Shown here: piece after piece, positions 1 through 8,053 of the stretch
How the letters are laid out: each line of letters starts with the position of its first letter
How positions within the stretch are numbered: the first letter of the stretch is position 1
NCBI GenBank assembly: GCA_017555875.1
Contig: JAFZFN010000032.1
Span: 1 to 64,000 of the forward strand
Length of the DNA: 64,000 bases
Reading direction: 5' to 3'
DNA from: Bacteroidaceae bacterium
GTDB taxonomy: Bacteria > Bacteroidota > Bacteroidia > Bacteroidales > Bacteroidaceae
Position numbers and translations under genes: made by a program
Notes under the pieces: model-generated
Database searches by the model: none
Told to the model about the DNA's origin: nothing
The model's input: the letters and a program-made list of their open reading frames with translations, nothing else

Positions 1-15
1 ATACTTGAAATATCG

Positions 16-48
16 TTTGGAATGTAAACCTATTTTGGATTATCTTTG
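16..48 (+). promoter_or_regulatory. Bacteroidetes-type promoter, target unknown
   Basis: TTTG at 16-19 and TATCTTTG at 41-48 are separated by 21 bases, which fits the Bacteroidetes primary sigma factor consensus. No plus-strand gene follows before 545, so it may drive a small RNA, serve a lost gene, or be a chance match. Confidence 0.4.
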
Positions 49-102
49 CAAAGCGTAAACTCATATAGGAATAAATATTCTCAGCGTAAACCTATATAGG
101 AT
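24..102. repeat. three direct repeats at 31-bp spacing
   Basis: Copies of GTAAACC/T..AT..GGA begin at 24, 55 and 86, exactly 31 bp apart (about three helical turns). The third copy contains the palindrome CCTATATAGG and the first overlaps the promoter-like sequence at 16-48. The layout suggests phased protein-binding sites. The regulated gene probably lies left of the window. Confidence 0.5.
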
Positions 103-480
103 TCTAAGTTTAATCTGTCAACTTATTTCAGTACACTGCAGTTTGTAGCTCTCTGGATTTATTTTTCATAGGCTTGACAATTTTTTTCGCTTTGTTAAAA
201 AAGTTTTTTCACTATAGTGATAATTTTTTTTCAAGCCTGTAAAAAAGTTTGACAAAACACTCCAATAGTTTAGAAACGTGTTTATTATCTTTATATTAAA
301 CATTAACATTGAGTTGTATCATTTGTGATTAATCATGCTACGTTCTGCCAGTATGAAGCGAACTTCATGATGGCGTGCTGGCTCGGCAGAGTACAAGAAA
401 TCTTGACTCTGCTCTCGCTGCGCTGTGCCAATGCCAACCTATTTATGAACTTTTGTAACCTGAAATCGGTGGGTGGGGAC

Positions 481-516
481 GCAAAAAATGCCGATTTCAT
501 CGAGAAACCGGCATTT
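481..516 (-). terminator. terminator of purD operon
   Basis: The arms AAATGCCG-A-TTTC (486-498) and GAAA-C-CGGCATTT (504-516) pair with one mismatch around a five-base loop. On the minus strand the hairpin is followed by a run of six T. It lies 29 bases beyond the stop of the last gene of the minus-strand operon. Confidence 0.85.
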
Positions 517-544
517 GGAATAGTGATGCAATATGGCAGCCCCC

Positions 545-1009
545 CTACCCTATCCACCGTATCACGCCGAGGGCTGAGAGGAGCACGAAGGCGTAGCGGA
601 GGGTGCGGCCGAGGATCATCATGAGATTAGTGAGGATGGGGCGCGAGCGCATGATGCCGAGCGTGAGGAGCAGGGCGCTGCCCAGCAGGGGGAGCCAGCA
701 GAGGAGTCCCATCCAGATGCCCCAGCGGTCGACGAGCGTGCGGGCGCGCTGCATGTACTTGTCCTTGATGCGGAAGGTGCGCTGGAGCCACTCGGGCGAG
801 GCGATGAGGCCGAGGCTGTAGCAGGTGATGCCTCCGAGGGTGTTGCCCGCCGAGGCGGTGAGGAGGAGGAGCCAGGGGTTGACGCCCACGGCGACGAGGG
901 CTACCATGACGGTCTCGCTGCTGAAGGGGAGGATGCTGCCTGCCAGAAAGGCGGAGAGGAACATGCCCCAGGGACCATAGCTGACGAGGAGCTCTAGAAC
1001 GTGCTGCAT
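545..1009 (-). CDS. YqaA/DedA-like small membrane protein
   Basis: This 154-residue protein is almost entirely hydrophobic, with several membrane spans. It resembles the YqaA branch of the SNARE-associated/VTT (DedA-like) family, with the typical sequence SSETVMVALVAVGVNPWLL followed by SAGNTLGGITCYSLG. Related DedA proteins help lipid-carrier transport and membrane homeostasis, but the job of YqaA is not known. I chose the ATG at 1009 because the family starts there; a longer open frame to 1855 is the antisense-frame shadow of the next gene. It overlaps the upstream membrane-protein gene by 16 bases and is the last gene of the purD operon. Confidence 0.75.
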   Translation of the reverse strand: MQHVLELLVSYGPWGMFLSAFLAGSILPFSSETVMVALVAVGVNPWLLLLTASAGNTLGGITCYSLGLIASPEWLQRTFRIKDKYMQRARTLVDRWGIWMGLLCWLPLLGSALLLTLGIMRSRPILTNLMMILGRTLRYAFVLLSALGVIRWIG

Positions 1010-1920
1010 AGGGACAGGATGAGGAGGAGGAGCCCGATGGCGGTGAGGACGATGAGGTAGATGCTCTTGGCACGGCTGGCTGCGCTGGCAAAGAGGGCGG
1101 AGCCCATGAGCGAGGCGATGAGCATGACAGTGGGGAGCAGGGCGGAGAAGCTCTCGGAGCCGAGGCCCATGGCGGCAAGGAGCACGACGAGGGCCGACAG
1201 CATGAGGCGGAAGCCGGCGCTGGCCTGGAGCTTCATGGTGCGGCTGACGAGGACGGTCACGCTGCCGGGCACGATGAGGAGCAGGGCCCACAGCAGCAGG
1301 AGCCACTGGGAGGTGGCGGCCAGCGGGGGCAGCACGGGATAGGCGGCGGGGACGACGCTGCCGAGGTAGGCGACGATGGGCGCGGTGTGGCCCGCAAGGA
1401 AGAGCACGCCGCAGGCTATCCAGAAGGGGAAGAGGAGGCCCCAGAGGGAGGCCAGGAAGGTGCGCCCATGAAGCGACTCCATGGGGAGGGCACACACCAC
1501 GAGCCACGGCATGAGGAGCAGCAGCGGTGGGGTGAGCATGCACTGGAGGCCGATGAGGGTGAAGGCTACGAAGTAGCGGCCCATGGCATGGCGCGAGCGG
1601 TGGGTGCGCAGCAGGAGGTGGAACGCGGTGGCGAGGAGCACGAGATGGAGCGCGGTGCCACGCGACGAGAGGAGGTCGGGGGCAAGGGCACAGCCCAGGT
1701 AGAAGAGGGTGGCGGGGAGGGTGCTCTTGGAGTCGCTGAGGGAGAACACACGATTGGTGCGCACGAGGAGGTACCCAGCCATGAGGATGAGCAGGAGGTG
1801 ACCTACGAGGGGCACGAGGCGCTCGGTGGGGAGCAGACACCACGACGCGACGCAAAGCGAGGCGGCAACGTAGGATGCCGCCTTGCTATAGGTCATGAAA
1901 CGGACGAGCTTTTGCATCAT
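994..1920 (-). CDS. polytopic membrane protein, function unknown
   Basis: This 308-residue protein consists of about eight to ten hydrophobic segments with short loops and no recognisable catalytic motif. It looks like the poorly characterised membrane proteins that sit next to purD in Bacteroidales. The ATG at 1920 shares its A with the TGA stop of purD, so the two are probably translationally coupled; an upstream TTG at 1923 is less likely. The gene is notably GC-rich, which produces many false open frames on the other strand. No function can be assigned from sequence. Confidence 0.7.
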   Translation of the reverse strand: MMQKLVRFMTYSKAASYVAASLCVASWCLLPTERLVPLVGHLLLILMAGYLLVRTNRVFSLSDSKSTLPATLFYLGCALAPDLLSSRGTALHLVLLATAFHLLLRTHRSRHAMGRYFVAFTLIGLQCMLTPPLLLLMPWLVVCALPMESLHGRTFLASLWGLLFPFWIACGVLFLAGHTAPIVAYLGSVVPAAYPVLPPLAATSQWLLLLWALLLIVPGSVTVLVSRTMKLQASAGFRLMLSALVVLLAAMGLGSESFSALLPTVMLIASLMGSALFASAASRAKSIYLIVLTAIGLLLLILSLCSTF

Positions 1921-3191
1921 CAAAGGATGTCCTTACCGATGTCGCTACGGCAATACATGTCGGTGAAGTGGAGCGCCTGGGCGTTCTTGAACGACTGGGC
2001 CAAGGCCTCGAGCTGGGTGTCGCCATAAGAGCTGACGGCGATGACACGACCTCCGTTGGTCACGACCTGACCGTCCTTGAGGGTGGTGCCGGCATGGAAG
2101 AGGTAGCTGCCCTGGACATTCTCGAAGCCTGTGATGGGGTAGCCCTTGACATAGTCGCCAGGGTAGCCGCCCGACACGAGCATGACGCACACGGCTGAGC
2201 GGGGGTCGAACTCGATGGTGCGCTCCCCGAGGTTGCCCTCGGCTACGCCCTCGAAGAGGTCGACGATGTCGCTCTTGAGGCGGAGCATGACGCTCTCGGT
2301 CTCGGGGTCGCCCATGCGGACGTTGTACTCGATGACCATGGGCTCGCCCTTGACGTTGATGAGGCCGAAGAAGATGAAGCCCTTGTAGTCGATGCCCTCA
2401 GCAGCCAAGCCCTCGACGGTGGGGCGCACGATGCGCTCCTCGACCTTCTGCATCCACTCGGGGGTGGCGAAGGGTACGGGAGAGATGGAGCCCATGCCAC
2501 CGGTGTTGAGACCGGTGTCGCCCTCGCCGATGCGCTTGTAGTCCTTGGCCTCGGGGAGGAGCTTGTAGTGGGTGCCGTCGGTGAGCACGAAGACGGAGCA
2601 CTCGACGCCCGAGAGGAACTCCTCGATGACTACGCTGGCCGACGCGGAGCCAAACATGCCGCCGAGCATCTCGCTGAGCTCACGCTCGGCCTCCTCGAGG
2701 GTGTCGAGGATGAGCACGCCCTTGCCGGCACAGAGGCCGTCGGCCTTGAGCACATAGGGGGCCTCGAGGGTGCGGAGGAAGGCGATGCCCTCGGAGAGGG
2801 TGTCCTGAGTGAAGGTCTGATAGCGGGCGGTGGGGATGCCATGGCGCATCATGAAGGCCTTGGCAAAGTCCTTGCTGCCCTCGAGGGTGGCACCTGCCTT
2901 GGAGGGGCCGATGACGGGGATGGCGCTGAGCTGAGCGTCGTCACGGAAGTAGTCGTAGACGCCCTTGACCAGAGGATCCTCGGGACCTACGACGACCATG
3001 TTGACATCGTGCTCGAGCACGAAGGCCTTGATGCCCTCGAAGTCGGTGGCCGAGAGCGACACATTCTCACCTACTTCGCTCGTGCCGGCATTGCCGGGAG
3101 CGATATATAATTTCTCTACTTTCGGACTTTGGCTTATCTTCCAAGCCAGGGCATGCTCGCGTCCGCCACTGCCCAATAATAATATTCTCAT
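1920..3191 (-). CDS. purD: phosphoribosylamine-glycine ligase
   Basis: PurD joins glycine to 5-phosphoribosylamine using ATP, the second step of de novo purine synthesis, in the cytoplasm. The protein is an ATP-grasp enzyme of 423 residues, the usual length. Its N-terminal [13 protein letters not shown] is the family signature, and the central ATP-grasp region (about 105-330) contains [12 protein letters not shown] and [10 protein letters not shown]. An open frame extends 29 codons upstream, but the family start [10 protein letters not shown] fixes the ATG at 3191. It is first in an overlapping operon with two membrane-protein genes. Confidence 0.97.
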   Translation of the reverse strand: MRILLLGSGGREHALAWKISQSPKVEKLYIAPGNAGTSEVGENVSLSATDFEGIKAFVLEHDVNMVVVGPEDPLVKGVYDYFRDDAQLSAIPVIGPSKAGATLEGSKDFAKAFMMRHGIPTARYQTFTQDTLSEGIAFLRTLEAPYVLKADGLCAGKGVLILDTLEEAERELSEMLGGMFGSASASVVIEEFLSGVECSVFVLTDGTHYKLLPEAKDYKRIGEGDTGLNTGGMGSISPVPFATPEWMQKVEERIVRPTVEGLAAEGIDYKGFIFFGLINVKGEPMVIEYNVRMGDPETESVMLRLKSDIVDLFEGVAEGNLGERTIEFDPRSAVCVMLVSGGYPGDYVKGYPITGFENVQGSYLFHAGTTLKDGQVVTNGGRVIAVSSYGDTQLEALAQSFKNAQALHFTDMYCRSDIGKDIL

Positions 3192-3290
3192 ACGCTTAAC
3201 TAATTCTATATCGGGGAAATAGATTGTCTTCTCATTCACAGGATACTCAGGTACGATATTTCTAACGCAAATGCCCATGGGGATAAATTA

Positions 3291-3374
3291 AGTTGAAAGA
3301 TGAAAGATGAAAGTTTACGTCTCTATATTTTTTAAATTTTCAATTGTCAATTTTCAATTTTCAATTGTCAATTG
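3291..3374. repeat. fold-back element of short tandem words
   Basis: GATGAAA-type words (3291-3314) are followed by tandem TTTTCAATT/GTCAATT words (3337-3374). The right part runs into the alkaline phosphatase gene and supplies its last codons and stop. It is one of a dispersed class in this window. Confidence 0.6.
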
Positions 3375-4785
3375 CCCCGTACCCCGCCACCTCGGCAATG
3401 CGCTTGGGGATGTCGGTGTTATCCATTTGTCCGCAGAAATGCTCAGCACCGTTGCCCACAGCAAATATGGGGACGTAGGCTGCGGTGTGGGACCCTACGG
3501 GCCACGACACCATGGCGATGCGGTTAAGGATGCGCACGGCCAAGGCTGCGATGGGCTCGTCGCGGTAGTAGAGGCTCTCGGCCATCTTCACATTGCGGTC
3601 GCCCTGGAAGGAGCGCTCATACTCGCTGCGCAGAGCCTGCTCGTCGCGCTCGCTGAGGGGGATGGTGTCCCAGAAGCCGAAGTTTGCCTTCAGCGCCTCC
3701 TTCATCTGCTCCCAGGTGACGGCGTCGCGGCTCTCGTGGCGCATGCGGTTGACGATGCGCGAGAAGCCCGGCTGGCTCACCTGCTGCGATTGCAACGCCT
3801 TGAAGTTGAGCGCGTAGGAGCCGTTGCCGAGGGTCATGCCGCCCGTCTCGTGGTCGGCAGTGATGATGATGAGGGTCTCCTTGGGGTGCTGGAGGTAGAA
3901 GTCGTAGGCCACGCCGATGGCACGGTCAAAGTCGACCACCTCGCGCAGCGCTGTGGCAGCGTCGTTGGCATGGCAGGCATAGTCTATCTTGCCGCCCTCG
4001 ACCATGAGGAAGAAGCCCTCCTTGTGACGCTTGTCGTAGAGGTGGGCGATGGCTGCCGTGGTCACCTGGGTGAGCGTGAGGTCGCCCTCGCGGGCATCGA
4101 TGGCATAGGGGAGCGCCTCCTCGACCATGTCGGCCTTCTGGATGAGCAGCACCTTGTCGGCATCGGCGGACAGCGCCTCGTACTCGTCGTAGCCACGGGC
4201 GATGGCATAGCCTGCCTCGCGCGTGATATTATATAGGTGTGGCGCAGAGGGGTCAGAGGAGTTGACCTTCTCTGCAAAGTCGCCTCCGGCAAAGAACTCG
4301 AAGCCCGAGGCGGCGAGCTGGGTGCCTATCTCGTAGTAGTCGTTGCGACTGGGCTGATGGGCGTAGAACGACGCGGGGGTGGCGTGGTTGATGGTGACGC
4401 TCGTGGCGATGCCTACCTTGGCTCCCGAGCGGTGGGCCAGCTCGGCAATGCTCGTCACGGCACGGCCATCGACGTCGACACCGATGGCGCCATTGTAGGT
4501 CTTGTGCCCTGTGGCCAGGGCGGTGCCGCCAGCAGCTGAGTCGGTGACATCGCTGCTACCCGAGTAGGAGGTGGCGATGCCGGTGTAGGGGAACTGTGCG
4601 AAGCCAAGGGGCGTGATGCCCAGCTCGCCCTGGCATGAGCGGAGGTAGTACTGGGTGGCAACCACTTGGTTCAAGCCCATGCCATCGCCGATGAAGTAGA
4701 ACACATACTTCGGGGCCTTGGCCATGATGCTCAGGCTGAGGCAGAGGAGCATTGCGATGCTGGAGAAGAGTCTTCTATAGTTCAT
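3361..4785 (-). CDS. secreted alkaline phosphatase
   Basis: A 474-residue phosphomonoesterase of the PhoA/alkaline phosphatase family that releases phosphate from organic esters in the periplasm or outside. Residues 1-22 form a signal peptide. The metal-binding start FYFIGDGMG, the catalytic-serine region VTDSAAGGTALATGHKT and the metal ligands in TADHETGG are all present. The final residues (GAIDN, stop) are encoded by the tandem AATTGTCAATT repeat DNA at the gene's 3' end. No phosphate regulatory site was recognised. It appears monocistronic, between purD and argC. Confidence 0.9.
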   Translation of the reverse strand: MNYRRLFSSIAMLLCLSLSIMAKAPKYVFYFIGDGMGLNQVVATQYYLRSCQGELGITPLGFAQFPYTGIATSYSGSSDVTDSAAGGTALATGHKTYNGAIGVDVDGRAVTSIAELAHRSGAKVGIATSVTINHATPASFYAHQPSRNDYYEIGTQLAASGFEFFAGGDFAEKVNSSDPSAPHLYNITREAGYAIARGYDEYEALSADADKVLLIQKADMVEEALPYAIDAREGDLTLTQVTTAAIAHLYDKRHKEGFFLMVEGGKIDYACHANDAATALREVVDFDRAIGVAYDFYLQHPKETLIIITADHETGGMTLGNGSYALNFKALQSQQVSQPGFSRIVNRMRHESRDAVTWEQMKEALKANFGFWDTIPLSERDEQALRSEYERSFQGDRNVKMAESLYYRDEPIAALAVRILNRIAMVSWPVGSHTAAYVPIFAVGNGAEHFCGQMDNTDIPKRIAEVAGYGAIDN

Positions 4786-4802
4786 AGTGCCGTTCGTAAA
4801 CT

Positions 4803-4830
4803 TTTAATTTTCAATTTTCAATTTTATCAA
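4803..4830. repeat. TTTTCAATT word repeat
   Basis: A short run of tandem AATTTTC words sits between the alkaline phosphatase start and the argC stop; the TGA of argC falls in its edge. It is the same word family as the element at 3337-3374. Confidence 0.5.
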
Positions 4831-5795
4831 TAGGCCGTCGCCTTGAGGTTCAGTCCCGTGGTCTCCTCGAGGTTGAAGAGGAGGTTCATGTTGTGTACGG
4901 CCTGGCCGCTGGTGCCCTTGAGCAAGTTGTCGATGCACGAGGTGATGAGCAGCATGTCGCCATGCTTCTCGAGGTGGATGAGGCACTTGTTGGTGTTGAT
5001 CACCTGCTTGAGGTCGATGTTGTCGGGGGTGATATGGGTGAACGAGTCCTTGGCATAGTAGTCGGTGTAGAGCTGGGTGAGCTCCTCGATGGACACCTTG
5101 TTCTTGACCATGATGGTGCAGAAGATGCCGCGGGTGAAGTTGCCACGGTAGGGCACGAAGTGGATGTCGGCCCTGAAGCTGCTCTGGAGCTGCTCCAGCG
5201 ACTCGCGTATCTCGGGCAAGTGCTGATGCACGAAGGGCTTGTAGATGCTCACATTGTCGTTGCGCCAGCTGAAGGTGGTCTGCGACGAGGCCTTGTGCCC
5301 CGTGCCCGTGCTGCCGATGATGGCGTGGACGTAGATGTCGTCGGTGAGCATGAGGTTCTTGGCCAAGGGGAGCAGGCCCAGGGTGATGCAGGAGGCGAAG
5401 TTGCCGGGGTTGGCCACGAAGCGGCTCTTGCAGATGGCGCGGCGATTGAGCTCGGGGAGGCCGTAGATGAACTCCTTGTCGTTGCCCTTGAGGCGGTAGT
5501 TGCGCGAGAAGTCGATGATCTTGAGGCGCTCGGGGATCACGGCGGTCTCCATAAACTGACGGCTCTCCTCGGCTGAGGTGATGAGGAAGAGCAGGTCTAT
5601 CTTGTCCAGCTCGGGCTCCTCGGAGAAGGTCAGCTCGGTCTCGCCATAGAGGCCGCGGTGCACCTCGTGTATCTTCTGCCCGCTATTGCCGCGGCCCGTG
5701 ATGAACATGAGCTGCACGTCGGGGTGATTGAGCAACAGGCGTATGAGCTCGCCTCCGGTGAAGCCGGCACCTTCTATAATTCCAGTTTTTATCAT
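4827..5795 (-). CDS. argC: ArgC-like reductase lacking catalytic Cys
   Basis: This 322-residue protein is clearly of the N-acyl-gamma-glutamyl-phosphate reductase family, the NADPH-dependent third step of arginine synthesis. In Bacteroides the acyl group is thought to be succinyl. The N-terminal nucleotide-binding GAGFTGGELIRLL, FIYGLPELNRRA, the HQHLPEI histidine region and the C-terminal GTSGQAVHNMN are conserved. Oddly, the nucleophile motif NPGC(F/Y) reads NPGN at residue 132 (codon AAC), with a Cys four residues later. The usual histidine of the AxPH/AHG-type segment is also absent (SAEES, about 74-78). It may be inactive or re-purposed. It overlaps argR by four bases and no other arg genes are nearby. 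Confidence 0.85.
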   Translation of the reverse strand: MIKTGIIEGAGFTGGELIRLLLNHPDVQLMFITGRGNSGQKIHEVHRGLYGETELTFSEEPELDKIDLLFLITSAEESRQFMETAVIPERLKIIDFSRNYRLKGNDKEFIYGLPELNRRAICKSRFVANPGNFASCITLGLLPLAKNLMLTDDIYVHAIIGSTGTGHKASSQTTFSWRNDNVSIYKPFVHQHLPEIRESLEQLQSSFRADIHFVPYRGNFTRGIFCTIMVKNKVSIEELTQLYTDYYAKDSFTHITPDNIDLKQVINTNKCLIHLEKHGDMLLITSCIDNLLKGTSGQAVHNMNLLFNLEETTGLNLKATAY

Positions 5796-6295
5796 AGTGA
5801 TTTCAATAGTTTTGTTTCCATGGGAACCAGTGTCATAATATCGGGGATGATGCCCTCCAGCTCGGTGAGCACATCGCTCTTCGCATAGCCCTCACCGATG
5901 ACGAGGAGGATGGTGTCGTCGCCAGCCACGGTGCCCAGCACGGTGCGTAGGCCGCAGCGGTCGATGTCGACGGCGATGCCTCGCGCATAGCCCCTACGGG
6001 TCTTGAGTACGGCGACATTGCCCGAGAAGGCGATGGACTGCACCCCACCACGCAGCTGTATGCCATAGGGCACACCGGCACGGGGATGCAAGGGGCTGTC
6101 GGGCAACAGATAGATGCTCTCGCCACCCACCACCTCCTTGGTCACCTCGAGTTCCTTGAGGTCGCGCGAGAGCGTGGCCTGGGTGCACTCGTAGCCGAGC
6201 ACCAAGAGCTGCTGCAGCAGCTCATCCTGGCTGCTGATGCGCTGCCCGGCGATGATGACGCGTATGGCACTGTGTCTACTGTACTTGTTTCTCAT
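5792..6295 (-). CDS. argR: arginine repressor
   Basis: A 167-residue ArgR-family regulator that binds ARG-box DNA as a hexamer when arginine is present. The N-terminal winged helix (about 1-75) contains TQATLSRDLKELEV, the typical recognition region. The C-terminal oligomerisation and arginine-binding domain contains GTVAGDDTILLVI, with the Asp pair that contacts arginine. Its ATGA overlap with argC puts the two in one transcript, so ArgR probably controls argC and itself. Confidence 0.93.
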   Translation of the reverse strand: MRNKYSRHSAIRVIIAGQRISSQDELLQQLLVLGYECTQATLSRDLKELEVTKEVVGGESIYLLPDSPLHPRAGVPYGIQLRGGVQSIAFSGNVAVLKTRRGYARGIAVDIDRCGLRTVLGTVAGDDTILLVIGEGYAKSDVLTELEGIIPDIMTLVPMETKLLKSL

Positions 6296-6320
6296 TGGTG
6301 CGATGTATATTTTCTTTTTT

Positions 6321-6462
6321 AGGGGGCATTAAGGGGAGTTAAGGGGCATTAAGGGGGATAAAGGCCGAATGTCTTTTCGCGCGATGAAACTATCGGCATT
6401 TATCTCCTTTTATCTCCCTCTAACTCCATTTATCTCCATTCAACCTCCTTTATCTCCTAAGA
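6321..6462. repeat. fold-back element, TTAAGGGG/TTATCTCC words
   Basis: Left arm 6321-6364 repeats GGCATTAAGGGGAGTTAAGG-type words. Right arm 6399-6460 repeats TTTATCTCC-type words, roughly complementary. A 35-base unique middle separates them. It lies between argR and prfB and partly pairs into a long imperfect stem. Confidence 0.6.
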
Positions 6463-6469
6463 CAGGCCC

Positions 6470-7585
6470 TTACGCCTCCTCCGAAGAGTTTGACATGAGG
6501 TACGACTTGATGAAGCCGTCAATCTTACCATCCATCACGCCACCCACATCGGAGGTCTGATGACCCGTGCGGTGGTCCTTGACACGGCGGTCGTCGAAGA
6601 CGTAGCTGCGGATCTGTGAGCCCCACTCGATCTTCTTCTTGCCTGCCTCGACCTTGGCCTGCTCCTCCATGCGGTGCTGCAGCTCGCGGTCGTAGAGCTG
6701 TGAGCGGAGCAGGCGCAGGGCGTTCTCCTTGTTCTTGGGCTGGTCGCGGGTCTCGGTGTTCTCAATCATGATCTCCTCCTGCACACCGGTGTAGGGGTCG
6801 GTGTATTGATAGCGCAGACGGACACCCGACTCCACCTTGTTCACGTTCTGACCACCGGCACCACCGCTTCGGAAGGTGTCCCACGAGAGCAGCGCAGGAT
6901 TGATCTCAATCTCGATGCTGTCATCGATGAGCGGAGTGACGAAGACCGATGCAAACGAGGTCATGCGCTTACCCTGCGCGTTATAAGGAGACACGCGCAC
7001 AAGGCGGTGCACACCATTCTCACTCTTCAGGTAACCATAGGCGAAGGGACCCTCGAGCTCCATCGTCACGGTCTTGATGCCAGCCTCATCACCATCCTGC
7101 AAGGTGGAGATGCGGAGGTTGTAGCCATTGGTCTCGGCCCAGCGCATATACATACGCATGAGCATCGAAGCCCAGTCTTGCGCCTCGGTGCCGCCAGCAC
7201 CGGCGTTGATCTTGAGCACGCAGTCCATGTTGTCGGCCTCCTCGCGGAGCATGTTCTTCAACTCCAGCTCCTCGACAGCCTCCAGCGCAGTGGCATAAGC
7301 AGCATCGAGCTCGCCCTCGGTGATGAGCTCATCCTTGCAAAACTCGAAGGCCACCTCGACCTCATCGGAGAGACTCTTCACACGCTTGTAGCCATCAATC
7401 CATGCCTGCAGTTCCTTCACCTTCTTCATCTGCGCCTCGGCCTTCTTGGCATCGTCCCAGAATCCGGGGACCTGGGTGCGCAGCTGTTCCTCCTCTACCT
7501 GGATCTGCTTGTCCTCGATAGCCAGATAGCGATTGAGCGCCTCGGTGCGCTCCTTAATATCCTTCAGTTGATCAAGTGTAATCAT
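6470..7585 (-). CDS. prfB: peptide chain release factor 2
   Basis: RF2 recognises UAA and UGA stop codons and triggers peptide release on the ribosome. The 371-residue protein has the N-terminal helical domain, the recognition tripeptide region (VRVSPYNAQ, SPY where SPF is more common) and the catalytic GGQ loop in SGGAGGQNVNKVES. The reading frame is intact from ATG through the LNRYLAIED region where many bacteria carry a programmed +1 frameshift, so expression here is not autoregulated by frameshifting. Confidence 0.96.
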   Translation of the reverse strand: MITLDQLKDIKERTEALNRYLAIEDKQIQVEEEQLRTQVPGFWDDAKKAEAQMKKVKELQAWIDGYKRVKSLSDEVEVAFEFCKDELITEGELDAAYATALEAVEELELKNMLREEADNMDCVLKINAGAGGTEAQDWASMLMRMYMRWAETNGYNLRISTLQDGDEAGIKTVTMELEGPFAYGYLKSENGVHRLVRVSPYNAQGKRMTSFASVFVTPLIDDSIEIEINPALLSWDTFRSGGAGGQNVNKVESGVRLRYQYTDPYTGVQEEIMIENTETRDQPKNKENALRLLRSQLYDRELQHRMEEQAKVEAGKKKIEWGSQIRSYVFDDRRVKDHRTGHQTSDVGGVMDGKIDGFIKSYLMSNSSEEA

Positions 7586-7858
7586 TTAAGTTTTTGAATT
7601 CTTATATTTTGGGTACAAATTTAGTGCAAAAAATCGATTTAGCGAAGACAAACCAAGTTTACTTGCAGCATCGAGCATGAGAAAATCTGCACAAACAAGC
7701 AAAAAAGCAGGGCGCCCCACCCCTCGGAAGCAGGCAAAGGGCAAGACGCGATGACATCGGATGGGGCGATTTTTGCGCCTATTGAGCCATGGACAACCCC
7801 CAAGAGAGGGCTTTTTACAGAAAATTTAGGGGTATTTGGCATTTTTTTTCGTTTTTCA
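7586..7858. other. intergenic region, prfB / tRNA-Phe
   Basis: No gene is visible between the divergent prfB and tRNA-Phe. A TAAATTTG on the minus strand near 7613-7620 is a possible -7 box for prfB with a weak TTCG at the -33 place. Around 7600-7670 the sequence weakly resembles the 84-bp repeat upstream of tig. Confidence 0.4.
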
Positions 7859-7889
7859 TTTGCAGATTCAAAAATAAGCAGTACCTTTG
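7859..7889 (+). promoter_or_regulatory. promoter of tRNA-Phe
   Basis: TTTG at 7859-7862 and TACCTTTG at 7882-7889 are 19 bases apart, an exact Bacteroidetes promoter, 16 bases before the tRNA. Confidence 0.8.
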
Positions 7890-7905
7890 CATCCGCAATC
7901 AAGGA

Positions 7906-7978
7906 GGTGCCATAGCTCAGTTGGTAGAGCAAAGGACTGAAAATCCTTGTGTCCCCGGTTCGATTCCTGGTGGCACCA
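7906..7978 (+). tRNA. tRNA-Phe (GAA)
   Basis: The 73-base cloverleaf has acceptor arms GGTGCCA and TGGCACC, D-arm sequence AGCTCAGTTGGTAGAGC, an anticodon loop CTGAAAA with anticodon GAA flanked by AAGGA/TCCTT, a T-arm with GGTTCGATTCC, and A as discriminator. CCA is not cleanly encoded, so it would be added after transcription. No integrase or attachment duplication is seen nearby. Confidence 0.97.
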
Positions 7979-7988
7979 CCCCAAAAAA

Positions 7989-8023
7989 GGAGACACACTC
8001 GTGTGTTTCCTTTTTCTTTTTTT
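7989..8023 (+). terminator. terminator after tRNA-Phe
   Basis: GGAgACACAC, a two-base loop and GTGTGTtTCC form a stem followed by a T-rich run (8011-8023). It separates the tRNA from panB, though read-through could still serve panB. Confidence 0.75.
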
Positions 8024-8053
8024 ATACAATTAACAAAAAATAGAGATACAGCT

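Larger units (their letters stand above)
1..544. other. gene-free left edge region
   Basis: No convincing gene is visible here; the open frame at 325-624 looks like a chance frame because it reads through hairpins and into the 3' end of the opposite-strand gene. The stretch is AT-rich up to about 320. It holds a promoter-like sequence, three spaced repeats, a 12-bp palindrome TCACTATAGTGA at 209-220 inside AT-rich repeats, and a hairpin at 386-412 whose arms are GCAGAGT, CAAGA and TCTTG, ACTCTGC. A terminator for the minus-strand operon closes it. Confidence 0.7.

Noticed and set aside
24..102. Possible CRISPR-like array
   Set aside because: Only three short imperfect repeats, 14-base gaps and no cas genes; spacing suggests binding sites instead.
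325..624. Plus-strand 99-codon frame at the left edge
   Set aside because: It runs through a hairpin and the terminator and then antisense to a real gene; no protein-like pattern.
545..1855. A 436-codon minus-strand frame across two genes
   Set aside because: Its first two thirds are Pro/His/Arg-rich shadow sequence of the GC-rich membrane-protein gene; only the last 154 residues are protein-like, so I call 545-1009.
7450..7585. Programmed frameshift in prfB
   Set aside because: The frame is open without an internal stop through the region where the frameshift site lies in other bacteria.
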